A DNA stretch of 64,000 nucleotides from Pseudomonas chlororaphis (lineage in GTDB: Bacteria > Pseudomonadota > Gammaproteobacteria > Pseudomonadales > Pseudomonadaceae): the NCBI GenBank assembly GCA_001023535.1, contig CP011020.1, forward strand, positions 4,772,501 through 4,836,500, in the 5' to 3' direction. A program made the position numbers and the translations under genes. How positions within the stretch are numbered: position 1 is the first letter of the stretch; each line of letters starts with the position of its first letter. Below, one piece after another: positions 48,042 to 56,806 of this stretch. The notes under the pieces are model-generated. The model made no database searches. It saw only the letters and a list, made by a program, of their open reading frames with translations, and was not told the DNA's origin.

Positions 48042-48071
48042 TTGTTAGGCGCCTAGCCGCGCCCCTATAAT
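48042..48071 (+). promoter_or_regulatory. Promoter of the DUF6124 gene
   Basis: A perfect -10 box TATAAT (48066-48071) lies 18 bp after TTGTTA (48042-48047). Transcription would start near 48078, giving a ~155-nt leader. Confidence 0.6.
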
Positions 48072-48086
48072 CCATGGCGCTTTTTG

Positions 48087-48226
48087 GTGCCATCGTTTTA
48101 TGGTGGCTGTGTGCGGGAGACCTTCGGGTCTGCCGAGGTTGCCTAACGACTCGGTCTTGCAGACCCGCATACAGCTGCCTCCTATCATCTGCAAGTGATG
48201 CTGGCAGCTCTCATTTTCGTTAGGAG
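48087..48226 (+). ncRNA. Branched leader RNA with loop-to-Shine-Dalgarno complementarity
   Basis: A 12-13 bp outer stem (48105-48117 with 48164-48176) encloses a cUUCGg hairpin AGACC-TTCG-GGTCT (48118-48131) and a second hairpin (48132-48137 with 48150-48155) whose 12-nt loop contains CCTAACGA (48142-48149). That loop is an exact complement of TCGTTAGG (48217-48224), which includes the start of the ribosome site AGGAG. A further hairpin CTGCC...GGCAG spans 48175-48207. This predicts a pseudoknot that hides the ribosome site. I do not recognise an Rfam class. Confidence 0.6.
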
Positions 48227-48233
48227 CACCATC

Positions 48234-48587
48234 ATGATCAAAGAAACACCCAATCCCCCTGTGCCTGGTTCCACCTTCCCCTACAACGACCCCGATCCGA
48301 ACAAGCTCCAAGAGGCGGCAGATCGAGCACTCGATTTCCATCTGGGCACCCACGCTGATCCCAAGCCCAAAACCTCAACTCAAGTTTTCACCGTCGTCGA
48401 TACCCTCGACACCGAGTGCCTACTGGCGAATCTCAGCGAAACCCTGGCCTCGGCCAATGCCATGGTCAATGACCTGGCGTTCGATCTGGAAGGCTCGCGG
48501 CGGCATGTCGCATTGGGCGTGGCGCAGATGATTGAATTGAGTGAGCTGTTGGCTAATCGTGCCTTGGATATCGTCGACCCGCGTTAG
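48234..48587 (+). CDS. DUF6124-type small protein
   Basis: A 117-residue cytoplasmic protein found mainly in Pseudomonas. It begins MIKETPNPPVPGSTFPYNDP, continues with KLQEAADRALDFHL (residues 24-37) and a proline linker, then has a helical C-terminal half (LLANLSETLASANAMVNDLA; EGSRRHVALGVAQMIELSELLANRALD). These features match my memory of the DUF6124 group. The ATG at 48234 follows AGGAG by seven bases. No function is known. It is flanked by inverted structured repeats. Confidence 0.75.
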   Translation: MIKETPNPPVPGSTFPYNDPDPNKLQEAADRALDFHLGTHADPKPKTSTQVFTVVDTLDTECLLANLSETLASANAMVNDLAFDLEGSRRHVALGVAQMIELSELLANRALDIVDPR

Positions 48588-48663
48588 CCAGGTGGGGTTT
48601 ATCCCCAAGCTGGGCTGTGGGAGCAAAGCTCGCTCGCGATGGCAGTACGTCAGTTGATCACCG
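48588..48663. other. Short gap with terminator-like hairpin and degenerate REP
   Basis: TGGGG-TTTAT-CCCCA (about 48592-48606) follows the DUF6124 stop. Next comes a degenerate REP (GTGGGAGCAAAGCTCGCTCG) at 48617 before structured repeat copy 2. Confidence 0.5.
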
Positions 48664-48971
48664 TGCTTTGGCTTTGGCGGCTTTGGCGGCTTTGGCTTTT
48701 GATCTTCAATGCCCCATTAACCACGCTGGCCGAACGCAGGCATTGCGCAGTGGGCACCTCGGCATGGATGCCGAGGTAGCCGCGCTGGGCCATGGATGGC
48801 CCTTCGCGGCGGGCCCACGGAGCAATGCCGGAGTGAGGGAACACCTCGCCTTAGGCGAGGTGCCGAGTGGTGGGGCTGAGACCTTTTGGTTACTTTTGGG
48901 GCGTTTGCCAAAAGTAACCCGCCGTAAGGGCGGAACCGCCAGCAGCCGTTACCGCAGCAATGGATATGTAC
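48664..48971 (-). repeat. Structured ~310-bp repeat, copy 2 (inverted)
   Basis: Read on the minus strand it parallels copy 1 from GTACATATCCATT to the AAAGCC run, with about 85-90% identity by eye. The stem at 48756-48777 reads ACCTCGGCAT-CC-ATGCCGAGGT; compared with copy 1, two base pairs have changed on both sides, keeping pairing. The CACCTCGCC / GGCGAGGTG stem is kept with a changed loop. Confidence 0.85.
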
Positions 48972-48991
48972 TCTATCCAAACCCTAAACCG

Positions 48992-49016
48992 CCTTCGCGA
49001 GCAAGCCCGCTCCCAC
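48992..49016. repeat. Single REP after repeat copy 2
   Basis: CTTCGCGAGCAAGCCCGCTC followed by CCACA, the opposite orientation to the REP at 47515. Together they bracket the whole repeat-gene-repeat cassette. Confidence 0.8.
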
Positions 49017-49039
49017 ACAACCCTGTAGAAACCCAAACA

Positions 49040-49063
49040 AAAAGCCCACCTTTCGGTGGGCTT
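49040..49063. terminator. Terminator of the emhABC operon
   Basis: GCCCACC-TTTC-GGTGGGC forms a 7-bp perfect stem. On the minus strand it is followed by TTTTTG, as needed after emhC. Confidence 0.9.
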
Positions 49064-49088
49064 CGTGTTTCAGCGTTCAAACATCAAG

Positions 49089-50546
49089 TCAGAACAACTT
49101 CATCTTCGGCGCTTCTTCCTTCACCGGCTCGTTCTTGCCCGTCTCGGCATTCCAGCCACCACCCAACGCCTTGTACAGATTGACCTCACTGGTCAACTGC
49201 GCAAGGCGGTCAGTGATCAGCGATTGTTGCGCGCTGAACAGCTGGCGCTGGGCGTCGAGGAAGGTCAGGTTGCTGTCGACACCAATGCGGTAGCGACGCT
49301 CGGCCAGGCGGTAGTAATCCTGGTTGGCGGCGACGAAGTCGGTCTGGGCCTGCAACTGTTCGTTGTAGGTCTGGCGCGCCGCCAGGCCGTCGGAGACTTC
49401 CTGGAACGCGGTCTGAATCGACTTCTCGTACTGCGCGACGTTGATGTCTTTCTGGATCTTCGCGTAGTCCAGGCTCGCCCGCAGGCTACCGGCATTGAAG
49501 ATTGGCAGGTTGATCTGCGGGGCGAAGGTCCAGGTGCCCGAGCCGCCCTTGAACAGGCCGGACAGGTCCGGGCTCAGGGTGCCGGCGTTCGCCGTCAGGC
49601 TGATGCTCGGGAAGAACGCGGCCCGTGCGGCGCCGATGTTGGCGTTAGCGGCGAGCAGGTTGCGTTCGGCCTGGAGGATGTCCGGACGACGTTGCAAGAG
49701 GTCCGACGGCAAACCGGCCGGCACTTCGCTCAGCAGGTCATCGCTCAGCGGTCGCGAGGCCAGGTTGGCCGGCAGGCCGGTGCCCAGCAGCAGGGTCAGG
49801 CTGTTTTCGTCCTGGGCGACCTGGCGGGTGTAGCGCGCCAGTTGCACGCGGGCGTTTTCCACGGCGGTGCGCGCCTGGCTCAGGTCCAGGGCCGAGGCCA
49901 CGCCGACTTCGGCGCTGCGCGAGGTCAGCTTGAAGCTCTGCTCGTAGGCGCCCAGGGTTTCCTGGGTCAGCTTGAGCAGTTCCTTGTCGGCCTGCCAGGT
50001 CAGGTAGGCGTTGGCCACGTTGGCCACCAGGCTGATCTGGGTACTGCGGCGGGCTTCTTCGGTGGCGAAGTAGCTCTGCAATGCTTGTTCGCTCAGGCTG
50101 CGAACCCGACCGAACAGGTCCAGTTCATAGGCGCTGACGCCCAGGGTGGCCGAATACGAACTGCTGATGGACGCTTCACCGGTCTGCGACGCCCGTGCCG
50201 GCACCCGCTGGCGGCTGCCCGAGCCGGTGGCCGAGACCGCCGGGAACAGGTCCGCCCGCTGGATGCGGTACTGCGCGGCGTAGGCATCGATGTTCAGCGC
50301 CGCGACCCGCAGGTCGCGGTTGTTTTCCAGGGCCACCTGGATCAGTTGCTGCAACGCCGGGTCATGGAAGAACTGCTTCCAGCCTTGCTCGGCGGCGGCC
50401 TGGCCGGGGGCATTGGCCGCCTCGTAGGCCGGCCCCTGCGGGTATTGCGACGCGACCGGTGCTTCGGGTCGCTGATAGTCGGGGATCAGCGAGCAACCGC
50501 TGAGCACGACGGCAGCGATGGTCAGGGAGAGTAGCGACTTGCTCAT
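49089..50546 (-). CDS. emhC: Outer-membrane channel lipoprotein of the RND pump (EmhC/TtgC)
   Basis: A 485-residue TolC-like protein, lipidated at Cys18 (LSGC lipobox). It has two OEP repeats of paired long helices (about 60-280 and 290-470). It forms the exit duct for EmhAB. Its ATG overlaps the emhB stop by 4 nt. The naming follows P. fluorescens EmhABC; the P. putida name is TtgC. Confidence 0.9.
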   Translation of the reverse strand: MSKSLLSLTIAAVVLSGCSLIPDYQRPEAPVASQYPQGPAYEAANAPGQAAAEQGWKQFFHDPALQQLIQVALENNRDLRVAALNIDAYAAQYRIQRADLFPAVSATGSGSRQRVPARASQTGEASISSSYSATLGVSAYELDLFGRVRSLSEQALQSYFATEEARRSTQISLVANVANAYLTWQADKELLKLTQETLGAYEQSFKLTSRSAEVGVASALDLSQARTAVENARVQLARYTRQVAQDENSLTLLLGTGLPANLASRPLSDDLLSEVPAGLPSDLLQRRPDILQAERNLLAANANIGAARAAFFPSISLTANAGTLSPDLSGLFKGGSGTWTFAPQINLPIFNAGSLRASLDYAKIQKDINVAQYEKSIQTAFQEVSDGLAARQTYNEQLQAQTDFVAANQDYYRLAERRYRIGVDSNLTFLDAQRQLFSAQQSLITDRLAQLTSEVNLYKALGGGWNAETGKNEPVKEEAPKMKLF

Positions 50547-53500
50547 TGGCCAGCCTCTTTAGAAGTTTCAGGAGTATCGTCCTGGTCGGCCTGTTTGCGG
50601 CGGCCTATCGACGACACGGTCACAAAGAACAACGGCACCCAGAAAATCGCCAGGACGGTGGCGGTCAACATGCCGCCGATCACACCGGTACCGATGGCGT
50701 GCTGGCTGCCCGAGCCAGCGCCCGTGGAAATCGCCAGCGGGACCACACCGAGGACGAACGCCAGGGACGTCATGATGATCGGTCGCAGACGCATCCGACA
50801 AGCTTCAATGGCGGCATCCATCAAGCTGCGACCCTGTTCGTGGAGTTCCTTGGCGAACTCGACGATCAGAATGGCGTTTTTCGCCGCCAGGCCGATGGTG
50901 GTCAGCAGCCCCACCTGGAAGTACACGTCGTTGGACAGGCCGCGCAGGCTGGTCGCCAGCAGAGCACCGATGATCCCCAACGGCACCACGAGCATGACCG
51001 CGATCGGAATCGACCAGCTTTCATACAGGGCCGCCAGGCACAGGAACACCATCAGCAGCGACAGGGCGTACAAGGCCGGAGCCTGGGAACCGGACAAGCG
51101 TTCCTCGTAGGACAGGCCTGTCCAGGAAATCCCCACGCCGGATGGCAGCTTCTTGGCGATGGCCTCGACTTCGGCCATGGCTTCACCGGTGGAATAACCG
51201 GGCGCTGGCGAGCCGAGGATCTCCATCGCTTCCACGCCGTTGTAGCGGGCCAGTTTCGGCGAACCGAAGACCCACTCACCCTTGGCGAAGGCGCTGAACG
51301 GCACCATGGTCCCGGCGCTGTTGCGCACATACCACTTTTTCAGGTCCTCGGGGTTCATGCGCGCGCCTGGCTGGCCTTGCACGTACACCTTCTTCACCCG
51401 ACCACGGTCGATGAAGTCGTTGACGTAGCTACTGCCCAGGGCAATCGACAGGGTGTTGTTGATGTCCGACAGGGTGATGCCCAGCGCGCTGGCTTTTTCG
51501 TCATCGATTTCCAGTTGGTACTGCGGTTCGTCGTTCAGGCCGTTGGGACGTACCTGGGCCAGGACCTTGCTCTGGGACGCCATGCCCAGGAACTGGTTGC
51601 GGGCTTCCATCAGTTTCTCGTGACCAATACCGGCGCGGTCCTGCAGGAACACGTCGAAACCGGTGGCGTTACCCAACTCCATCACCGCCGGCGGGGCGAA
51701 GGCGAACACCATCGCGTCGCGGAAGGTGAAGAAGTGTTGCTGGGCACGGGCCGAGATCTTGAACACGGTGTTGTCGGCGTTACGTTCTTCCCACGGCTTG
51801 AGCATGATGAACGCCAGGCCGGAGCTCTGGCCACGACCGGCGAAGTTGAAGCCGGTCACGGTAAACACCGAGGCCACGCCATCGCCTTCGCCGCCGTCCT
51901 TGCCCGGACGCAGCAGGAATTCACGCATGTTGTCCACCACCACCTGGGTACGCTCGGCGCTGGAACCGGCCGGGGTCTGCACCTGGGCAAACAGCACGCC
52001 CTGGTCTTCTTCCGGCAGGAAGGCGGTCGGGATGCGGGTGAACAGCCAGACCATGCCGACCACGATGATCAGGTAGGCCAGCAGGAACGGGGCCTTGTGC
52101 CTGAGCATGTTGCCCACGCCGCGCTCGTAGCTCCTGACGCCACGGTCGAACGTGCGGTTGAACCAGCCGAAGAAACCGCGCTTGGGCGTACCGTGCTCAC
52201 CTTTGGGAATCGCCTTGAGCATGGTGGCGCACAGGGCCGGGGTGAAGATCAGTGCGACCAGCACCGACAAGGCCATGGCCGAGACGATGGTGATGGAGAA
52301 CTGCTTGTAGATCACACCGGTGGAACCACCGAAGAACGCCATGGGCAGCAATACCGCCGACAGCACCAGGGCGATACCCACCAGGGCACCTTGGATCTGG
52401 CCCATGGACTTCTTGGTGGCCTCCTTGGGCGACAGGCCTTCCTCGCTCATCACCCGCTCGACGTTCTCCACCACGACGATGGCGTCGTCCACCAGCAAGC
52501 CGATGGCCAGCACCATGCCGAACATGGTCAGGGTGTTGATGCTGAAACCGAACGCCGCGAGGATGCCGAACGTACCGAGCAACACCACCGGCACCGTCAT
52601 CGTGGTGATGATGGTGGCGCGGAAGTTCTGCAGGAACAGGAACATCACCAGGAACACCAGCACGATCGCTTCGACCAGGGTTTCAACCACGCCCTTGATC
52701 GACTCGCTCACCACCGGCGTGGTGTCGTAGGGGAACACCACTTCCATGCCTGGCGGGAAGAACGGCTTGAGGTCATCCACGGTCTTGCGCAGGGCCTTGG
52801 CCGTGTCGAGGGCGTTGGCACCGGTGGCCAGCCGCACGGCCAGACCGGAAGCCGGGGCACCGTTGAACTGGGCGTTGATGCTGTAGTTCTCTCCGCCCAG
52901 GCCGACGTCGGCGACGTCGCCGACGCGCACCTGCGAGCCGTCCGGGTTGACCTTGAGCAGGATGTTCTTGAACTGCTCGGCGGTCTGCAGGCGGGTCTTG
53001 CCGATGATCGTGGCGTTCAACTGCTGGCCGGGCAGGGCGGGTAGGCCGCCGAGCTGGCCGGACGAGACTTGGACGTTCTGCGCGGCAATCGCCGTGCGCA
53101 CGTCCACCGGGGTCAGGTTGAAGTTGTTCAGCTTGGCCGGGTCGAGCCAGATCCGCATCGCGTACTGGGCACCGAAGACCTGGAAGTCACCAACACCGGC
53201 GGTCCGCGAGATCGGGTCCTGCATGTTCGACACGATGTAGTTGGACAAGTCCTCACGGGTCATGCCGCCGTCGCGCGACACCACGCCGATCACCATCAGG
53301 AAGTTGCGCACCGACTTGGTCACGCGGATGCCCTGTTGCTGCACTTCTTGGGGCAGCAGCGGGGTGGCCAGGTTCAGCTTGTTCTGGACCTGGACCTGCG
53401 CGGTGTCGGAGTTGGTGCCTTGCTCGAAGGTCGCCGTGATGGTCATGCTGCCGTCGGAGTTACTTTCCGAGGACACATAACGCAGGTTGTCGATACCGTT

Positions 53501-53707
53501 GAGCTGCTGCTCGATGACCTGCACCACGGTGTCCTGCACGGTCTGCGCGGACGCACCCGGGTAGGTCACCTGGATCGCAATGGCCGGCGGGGCGATGCTC
53601 GGGTATTGGTTGATCGGCAACTTGAGGATCGACAAGGCCCCGACCAGCATGATCACCAGGGCGATTACCCAGGCGAAAATCGGACGGTCGATAAAGAATT
53701 TCGACAT
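50543..53707 (-). CDS. emhB: RND multidrug efflux pump subunit (EmhB/TtgB)
   Basis: A 1054-residue HAE1 proton antiporter in the inner membrane. It has 12 helices and two large periplasmic loops. The start [20 protein letters not shown] and the helix-4 motif [16 protein letters not shown] (about residue 402, proton-relay Asp pair) are typical of AcrB/MexB. It works with EmhA and EmhC and exports solvents, polycyclic aromatics and antibiotics in relatives. Confidence 0.95.
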   Translation of the reverse strand: MSKFFIDRPIFAWVIALVIMLVGALSILKLPINQYPSIAPPAIAIQVTYPGASAQTVQDTVVQVIEQQLNGIDNLRYVSSESNSDGSMTITATFEQGTNSDTAQVQVQNKLNLATPLLPQEVQQQGIRVTKSVRNFLMVIGVVSRDGGMTREDLSNYIVSNMQDPISRTAGVGDFQVFGAQYAMRIWLDPAKLNNFNLTPVDVRTAIAAQNVQVSSGQLGGLPALPGQQLNATIIGKTRLQTAEQFKNILLKVNPDGSQVRVGDVADVGLGGENYSINAQFNGAPASGLAVRLATGANALDTAKALRKTVDDLKPFFPPGMEVVFPYDTTPVVSESIKGVVETLVEAIVLVFLVMFLFLQNFRATIITTMTVPVVLLGTFGILAAFGFSINTLTMFGMVLAIGLLVDDAIVVVENVERVMSEEGLSPKEATKKSMGQIQGALVGIALVLSAVLLPMAFFGGSTGVIYKQFSITIVSAMALSVLVALIFTPALCATMLKAIPKGEHGTPKRGFFGWFNRTFDRGVRSYERGVGNMLRHKAPFLLAYLIIVVGMVWLFTRIPTAFLPEEDQGVLFAQVQTPAGSSAERTQVVVDNMREFLLRPGKDGGEGDGVASVFTVTGFNFAGRGQSSGLAFIMLKPWEERNADNTVFKISARAQQHFFTFRDAMVFAFAPPAVMELGNATGFDVFLQDRAGIGHEKLMEARNQFLGMASQSKVLAQVRPNGLNDEPQYQLEIDDEKASALGITLSDINNTLSIALGSSYVNDFIDRGRVKKVYVQGQPGARMNPEDLKKWYVRNSAGTMVPFSAFAKGEWVFGSPKLARYNGVEAMEILGSPAPGYSTGEAMAEVEAIAKKLPSGVGISWTGLSYEERLSGSQAPALYALSLLMVFLCLAALYESWSIPIAVMLVVPLGIIGALLATSLRGLSNDVYFQVGLLTTIGLAAKNAILIVEFAKELHEQGRSLMDAAIEACRMRLRPIIMTSLAFVLGVVPLAISTGAGSGSQHAIGTGVIGGMLTATVLAIFWVPLFFVTVSSIGRRKQADQDDTPETSKEAGQ

Positions 53708-53710
53708 GGT

Positions 53711-54868
53711 TTACTCCCCTTTGCCGCCGGCTGCTTTATCAGCTGCCTGAGCGGGGGCCGGGTTCTTGTTGGCGACGTTGGTGGCTTCGGCGACCTTGAC
53801 TTCCACCCCTGGCCGTATGAATTGCAGGCCTTCGGTGATCAGGCGATCGCCGGCCTTGAGGCCGTCTTCGACCAGCCACTGGCTGCCGACGGTGCGGGTG
53901 GCCTTGAGCTGGCGCAGCTCGACCTTGTTGTCCGGGCCCACCACCAATGCGGTTGGCGTGCCCTTTAGGTCGCGGGTCACGCCTTGTTGCGGGGCGAGGA
54001 TCGCGGCGCTGTTCACACCAGCCTGCAACTGCGCGTGGACGAACATGCCCGGCAGCAGGGTGTGGTCAGGGTTGGGGAACACGGCGCGCAAGGTCACCGA
54101 GCCGGTGGTCTGGTCGACCGACACTTCGGAGAACTCCAGCTTACCCTCGTGTGGATACTGGCTGCCGTCTTCCAGGGTCAGCTTGACCGCGGCGGCGTTG
54201 TCGCCGGCCTTCTGCAAGCGGCCGCTTTCCAGCTCGCGGCGCAGTTGCAGCAGTTCCACCGAGCTCTGGGTGACGTCGACGTAGATCGGGTCCAGTTGCT
54301 GGATGGTCGCCAGCGCGTCGGCCTGGCCGTTGCTCACCAGCGCCCCCTCGGTGACCGAGGAACGGCCGATGCGCCCGGAGATCGGCGCGTAGACCTTGGT
54401 GTAGCGCACGTTGATCTGGGCGGTCTGCAGGTTGGCTTCCGACTCCAGGCGATTGGCCACGGCGGTGTCGTATTCCTGACGGCTGACGGCCTGTTCGTCC
54501 ACCAATTGCTTGTAGCGGTCGGCAATCGACTTGGTGGAGCGCAGGTTGGCTTCGGCGCTCTTGAGGGTTGCCTCATACACGGCCGGATCGATCTGGTAGA
54601 GCTGCTGGCCGGCCTTGACGTCGGCGCCTTCCTTGAACAGGCGCTTGAGAATGATGCCGTTGACCTGCGGGCGAACTTCCGCGACACGGAAGGCGCTGGT
54701 GCGGCCTGGCAGCTCCGATGTCAGGGTGAAGGGTTGGGTCTTGAGGGTTACGACGCCGACCTGAGGGATAGGGGCAGGAGGTGCCGCTTCTTCCTTCTTG
54801 CATCCGCTGAGCAGCGATGCCAGGGCGATGGCGGTAACCAGAGCGGTAACAGCTGGCTTGAATTGCAT
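53711..54868 (-). CDS. emhA: RND periplasmic adaptor lipoprotein (EmhA/TtgA)
   Basis: A 385-residue membrane-fusion protein, lipidated at Cys23 (LLSGC lipobox). It has a biotinyl/lipoyl-like domain and coiled-coil hairpin (about 60-170) with the motif GRTSAFRVAEVRPQV near residue 56. It starts the operon and lies 3 nt before emhB. It is divergent from emhR across an operator-like region. Confidence 0.92.
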   Translation of the reverse strand: MQFKPAVTALVTAIALASLLSGCKKEEAAPPAPIPQVGVVTLKTQPFTLTSELPGRTSAFRVAEVRPQVNGIILKRLFKEGADVKAGQQLYQIDPAVYEATLKSAEANLRSTKSIADRYKQLVDEQAVSRQEYDTAVANRLESEANLQTAQINVRYTKVYAPISGRIGRSSVTEGALVSNGQADALATIQQLDPIYVDVTQSSVELLQLRRELESGRLQKAGDNAAAVKLTLEDGSQYPHEGKLEFSEVSVDQTTGSVTLRAVFPNPDHTLLPGMFVHAQLQAGVNSAAILAPQQGVTRDLKGTPTALVVGPDNKVELRQLKATRTVGSQWLVEDGLKAGDRLITEGLQFIRPGVEVKVAEATNVANKNPAPAQAADKAAGGKGE

Positions 54869-54958
54869 GGAAATCCTCGGGTCCAGGCGCGCAACAGGCG
54901 CACTCGAAAGTGGAAGGTTAAAAAGGCAGCGTTATTCAATTAGTAGGATGCTAAGAAA

Positions 54959-54988
54959 TATACTTACGTACATGGTTGTTTGTAAACA
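54959..54988. promoter_or_regulatory. EmhR/TtgR operator between emhA and emhR
   Basis: The segment TATACTTACGTACATGGTTG continuing to TTTGTAAACA is close to the TtgR operator I remember from P. putida, which has the TTTACAAACAACCATG core (minus strand here). It overlaps both divergent promoters, so one repressor can control pump and regulator. Confidence 0.75.
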
Positions 54989-55042
54989 GCCAAATTGCGT
55001 ACCATCCGACTTTACAAAAGCCTGACAAAGGCCGTGTAGGTC

Positions 55043-55078
55043 GGGGACGCGTTCCAAGGAAACGTGGCCCCCTTTTTT
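55043..55078 (+). terminator. Terminator-like hairpin inside the emhR leader
   Basis: GGGG...CGTT pairs with AACG...CCCC and is followed by six T residues, 53 nt upstream of the emhR ATG. If the emhR promoter lies at the operator (54.96-54.99 kb), the message must pass this hairpin, so it may attenuate or limit emhR expression. Confidence 0.55.
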
Positions 55079-55130
55079 ATAGTCGATCCTTTAGCACTGC
55101 TGATGCGTCCTGATTGAGGTGTTTACTGCC

Positions 55131-55763
55131 ATGGTTCGTCGTACCAAAGAGGAAGCCCTGGAGACTCGCAGCCAGATACTCGAAGCGGCCGAGAAAGCCT
55201 TTTTCGAACGCGGCGTCGCCCGCACGACGCTGGCCGATATCGCCACCCTGGCCGGTGTGACACGCGGCGCCATCTATTGGCATTTCAGCAACAAGGCGGA
55301 CTTGCTCCAGGCGATGCTCGATACGTTGCATGAGCCTCTCGATGACTTGGCCCGGGCCAGTGAGAGTGAGCAAGAGCTTGATCCCCTAGGTTGCGTACGC
55401 AAGCTGTTGGTGCGCCTGTTCCAGCAGGTGGCCCTGGATCCGAAGACCCGACGCATTAATGAAATCCTGTTCCATAAGTGTGAATTCACCGATGAGATGT
55501 GCGACCTGCGCCAGCAGCGGCGCCAGGTCAGCCTGGACTGCAACGTGCGTATCGCGTTGTCGCTGCGCAACGCGGTGAATCGCGGCCAGTTGCCGGATGA
55601 CCTGGATCCGGAGAGAGCGGCGGTCGCAATCCACGCTTACATCGACGGCATTCTGTACCAATGGTTGTTGGCGCCCGACAGCTTCGCTCTGGCAGGTGAT
55701 GCCGAGCGTTGGGTCGAGATTGGGCTGGACATGCTGCGCCTGAGCCCTAGCCTGCGCAAATGA
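55131..55763 (+). CDS. emhR: TetR-family repressor of the RND pump (EmhR/TtgR)
   Basis: A 210-residue repressor, the same length as TtgR. The N-terminal HTH is at residues 28-50 ([19 protein letters not shown]). The C-terminal ligand domain binds aromatic drugs in TtgR. The ATG at 55131 fits the family start [13 protein letters not shown]. It is divergent from emhABC. Confidence 0.92.
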   Translation: MVRRTKEEALETRSQILEAAEKAFFERGVARTTLADIATLAGVTRGAIYWHFSNKADLLQAMLDTLHEPLDDLARASESEQELDPLGCVRKLLVRLFQQVALDPKTRRINEILFHKCEFTDEMCDLRQQRRQVSLDCNVRIALSLRNAVNRGQLPDDLDPERAAVAIHAYIDGILYQWLLAPDSFALAGDAERWVEIGLDMLRLSPSLRK

Positions 55764-55796
55764 AACAAAATGCGGAATTGCTTCGGTTTGTTTCAT
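55760..55796. terminator. A/T-rich hairpin at the end of emhR
   Basis: ATGAAACAAA (55760-55769) pairs perfectly with TTTGTTTCAT (55787-55796). It overlaps the emhR stop. There is no GC stem, so strength is doubtful. Confidence 0.4.
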
Positions 55797-55979
55797 TCCA
55801 AGTGGTCGAAGCCGCTTTTATAAACTGAATGCCGTCGTGGTTGATAGGCGATCGTGAACAAAATTTGTAGGGGATTTGTTTCAGGATCACTGATGCTGCA
55901 TCGGCCCCCAGGCCAGTGAACGTCATCATGCCGGGCAATGATGACGTGTCCATGTACAACGCCTGCTCCCGCCGGCCTC

Positions 55980-56495
55980 TTACCGGCCAGGTTCGACGAT
56001 GAGGCGCACGGTGTAGTGGAAGGGCGGCTCGAGCATCTTCCGGGAAACATCGGACCGGCACGTGTATTCGCCATTGCCGGTGTAAGTGGTCCTGCTCTTC
56101 CAGTCCGGCTTATAACTGGGTTCCAAGGCGCCCGGAACGATCGAGGCCTTGAATCGTGTCTGCATTTGGCATTCGAAGTTGAAGTTGCTCATTTCATAGT
56201 TGAGGACTATTTCAATCGGCTTGATTTTCTTTAATGTCGGTTGCCAGCCTGCACCGGGGTAAGTGTAGTTTCTGATGTGGCCGATACGAAGTTGGTAAGT
56301 TGATTGGGGGGCGATCTCATGGGCGCCCGGGGAAAATTCCTCGGCCTGGGGTGGGTCGGTTAGCAGGCTGTTCATTTTCAAGGTGCCGCGGGTGTGGTTG
56401 GCAATCTCCACGGTCACTTCGGTGTTCGCCAGGCTGTGGGTAACCAGCGCGGGGCCCAGCAGTAAGGCAAGTGTGAAGCTTTTCAGCGTATTCAT
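55980..56495 (-). CDS. Secreted protein of unknown function
   Basis: A 171-residue protein with a clear signal peptide (cleavage near residue 23, SLAN). The mature part is rich in beta-forming residues, with a start like VTVEIANHTRGTLKMNS. Two Cys (FECQM, YTCRS) could form a disulfide. No family is recognised; a periplasmic or extracellular beta-sandwich is plausible. It is convergent with emhR. Confidence 0.65.
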   Translation of the reverse strand: MNTLKSFTLALLLGPALVTHSLANTEVTVEIANHTRGTLKMNSLLTDPPQAEEFSPGAHEIAPQSTYQLRIGHIRNYTYPGAGWQPTLKKIKPIEIVLNYEMSNFNFECQMQTRFKASIVPGALEPSYKPDWKSRTTYTGNGEYTCRSDVSRKMLEPPFHYTVRLIVEPGR

Positions 56496-56751
56496 GGTCC
56501 TTCATCTCGCATAGGTGTAAGGCTTGCCGGGATGGCCTGCAAGCGGAGTGTGTTGGGTTGGTAGTGATAAAGTTGTTAATAAAGAATTGTCGTCATGTGC
56601 AAGTAACCCGTCCGTTGGTTAAATGAGTGATGTAGGCGGGAGGGATTATTAGCGCTGTCCGGCGAGTGAAGCCATGCTCGATAAGTGTCGTCTTGTTATT
56701 TGATGTTGCGGCTCAAGTTGCTTGAGTCACACTTGGCGTTTTGCGGGCATG
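56496..56751. other. Upstream region of the secreted protein gene; nothing else seen
   Basis: About 255 bp with locally high AT content (56560-56620). A small GCTTGC / GCAAGC inverted repeat sits near 56522-56544. No gene, known operator or RNA is supported. Confidence 0.4.
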
Positions 56752-56787
56752 AAAAAGCCCCGGCTCTTTCGAGTCGGGGCTTTTTTT
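56752..56787. terminator. Strong bidirectional terminator after xenB
   Basis: AAAAAGCCCCG...CGGGGCTTTTT forms a 15-bp stem (one G-T pair) with TTTC loop and U-tracts on both strands. Confidence 0.94.
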
Positions 56788-56806
56788 CAATCAAGTGTTT
56801 TTGAAC

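Noticed and set aside
47623..48048. Short ORFs within the structured repeats (also 48617-49183)
   Set aside because: They are translations of palindromic repeat sequence in several frames, without ribosome sites or conserved protein features.
50546..53044. An 832-codon open frame on the plus strand opposite emhB
   Set aside because: Its His/Gln-rich composition is the reverse of a well-supported RND gene; there is no independent signal.
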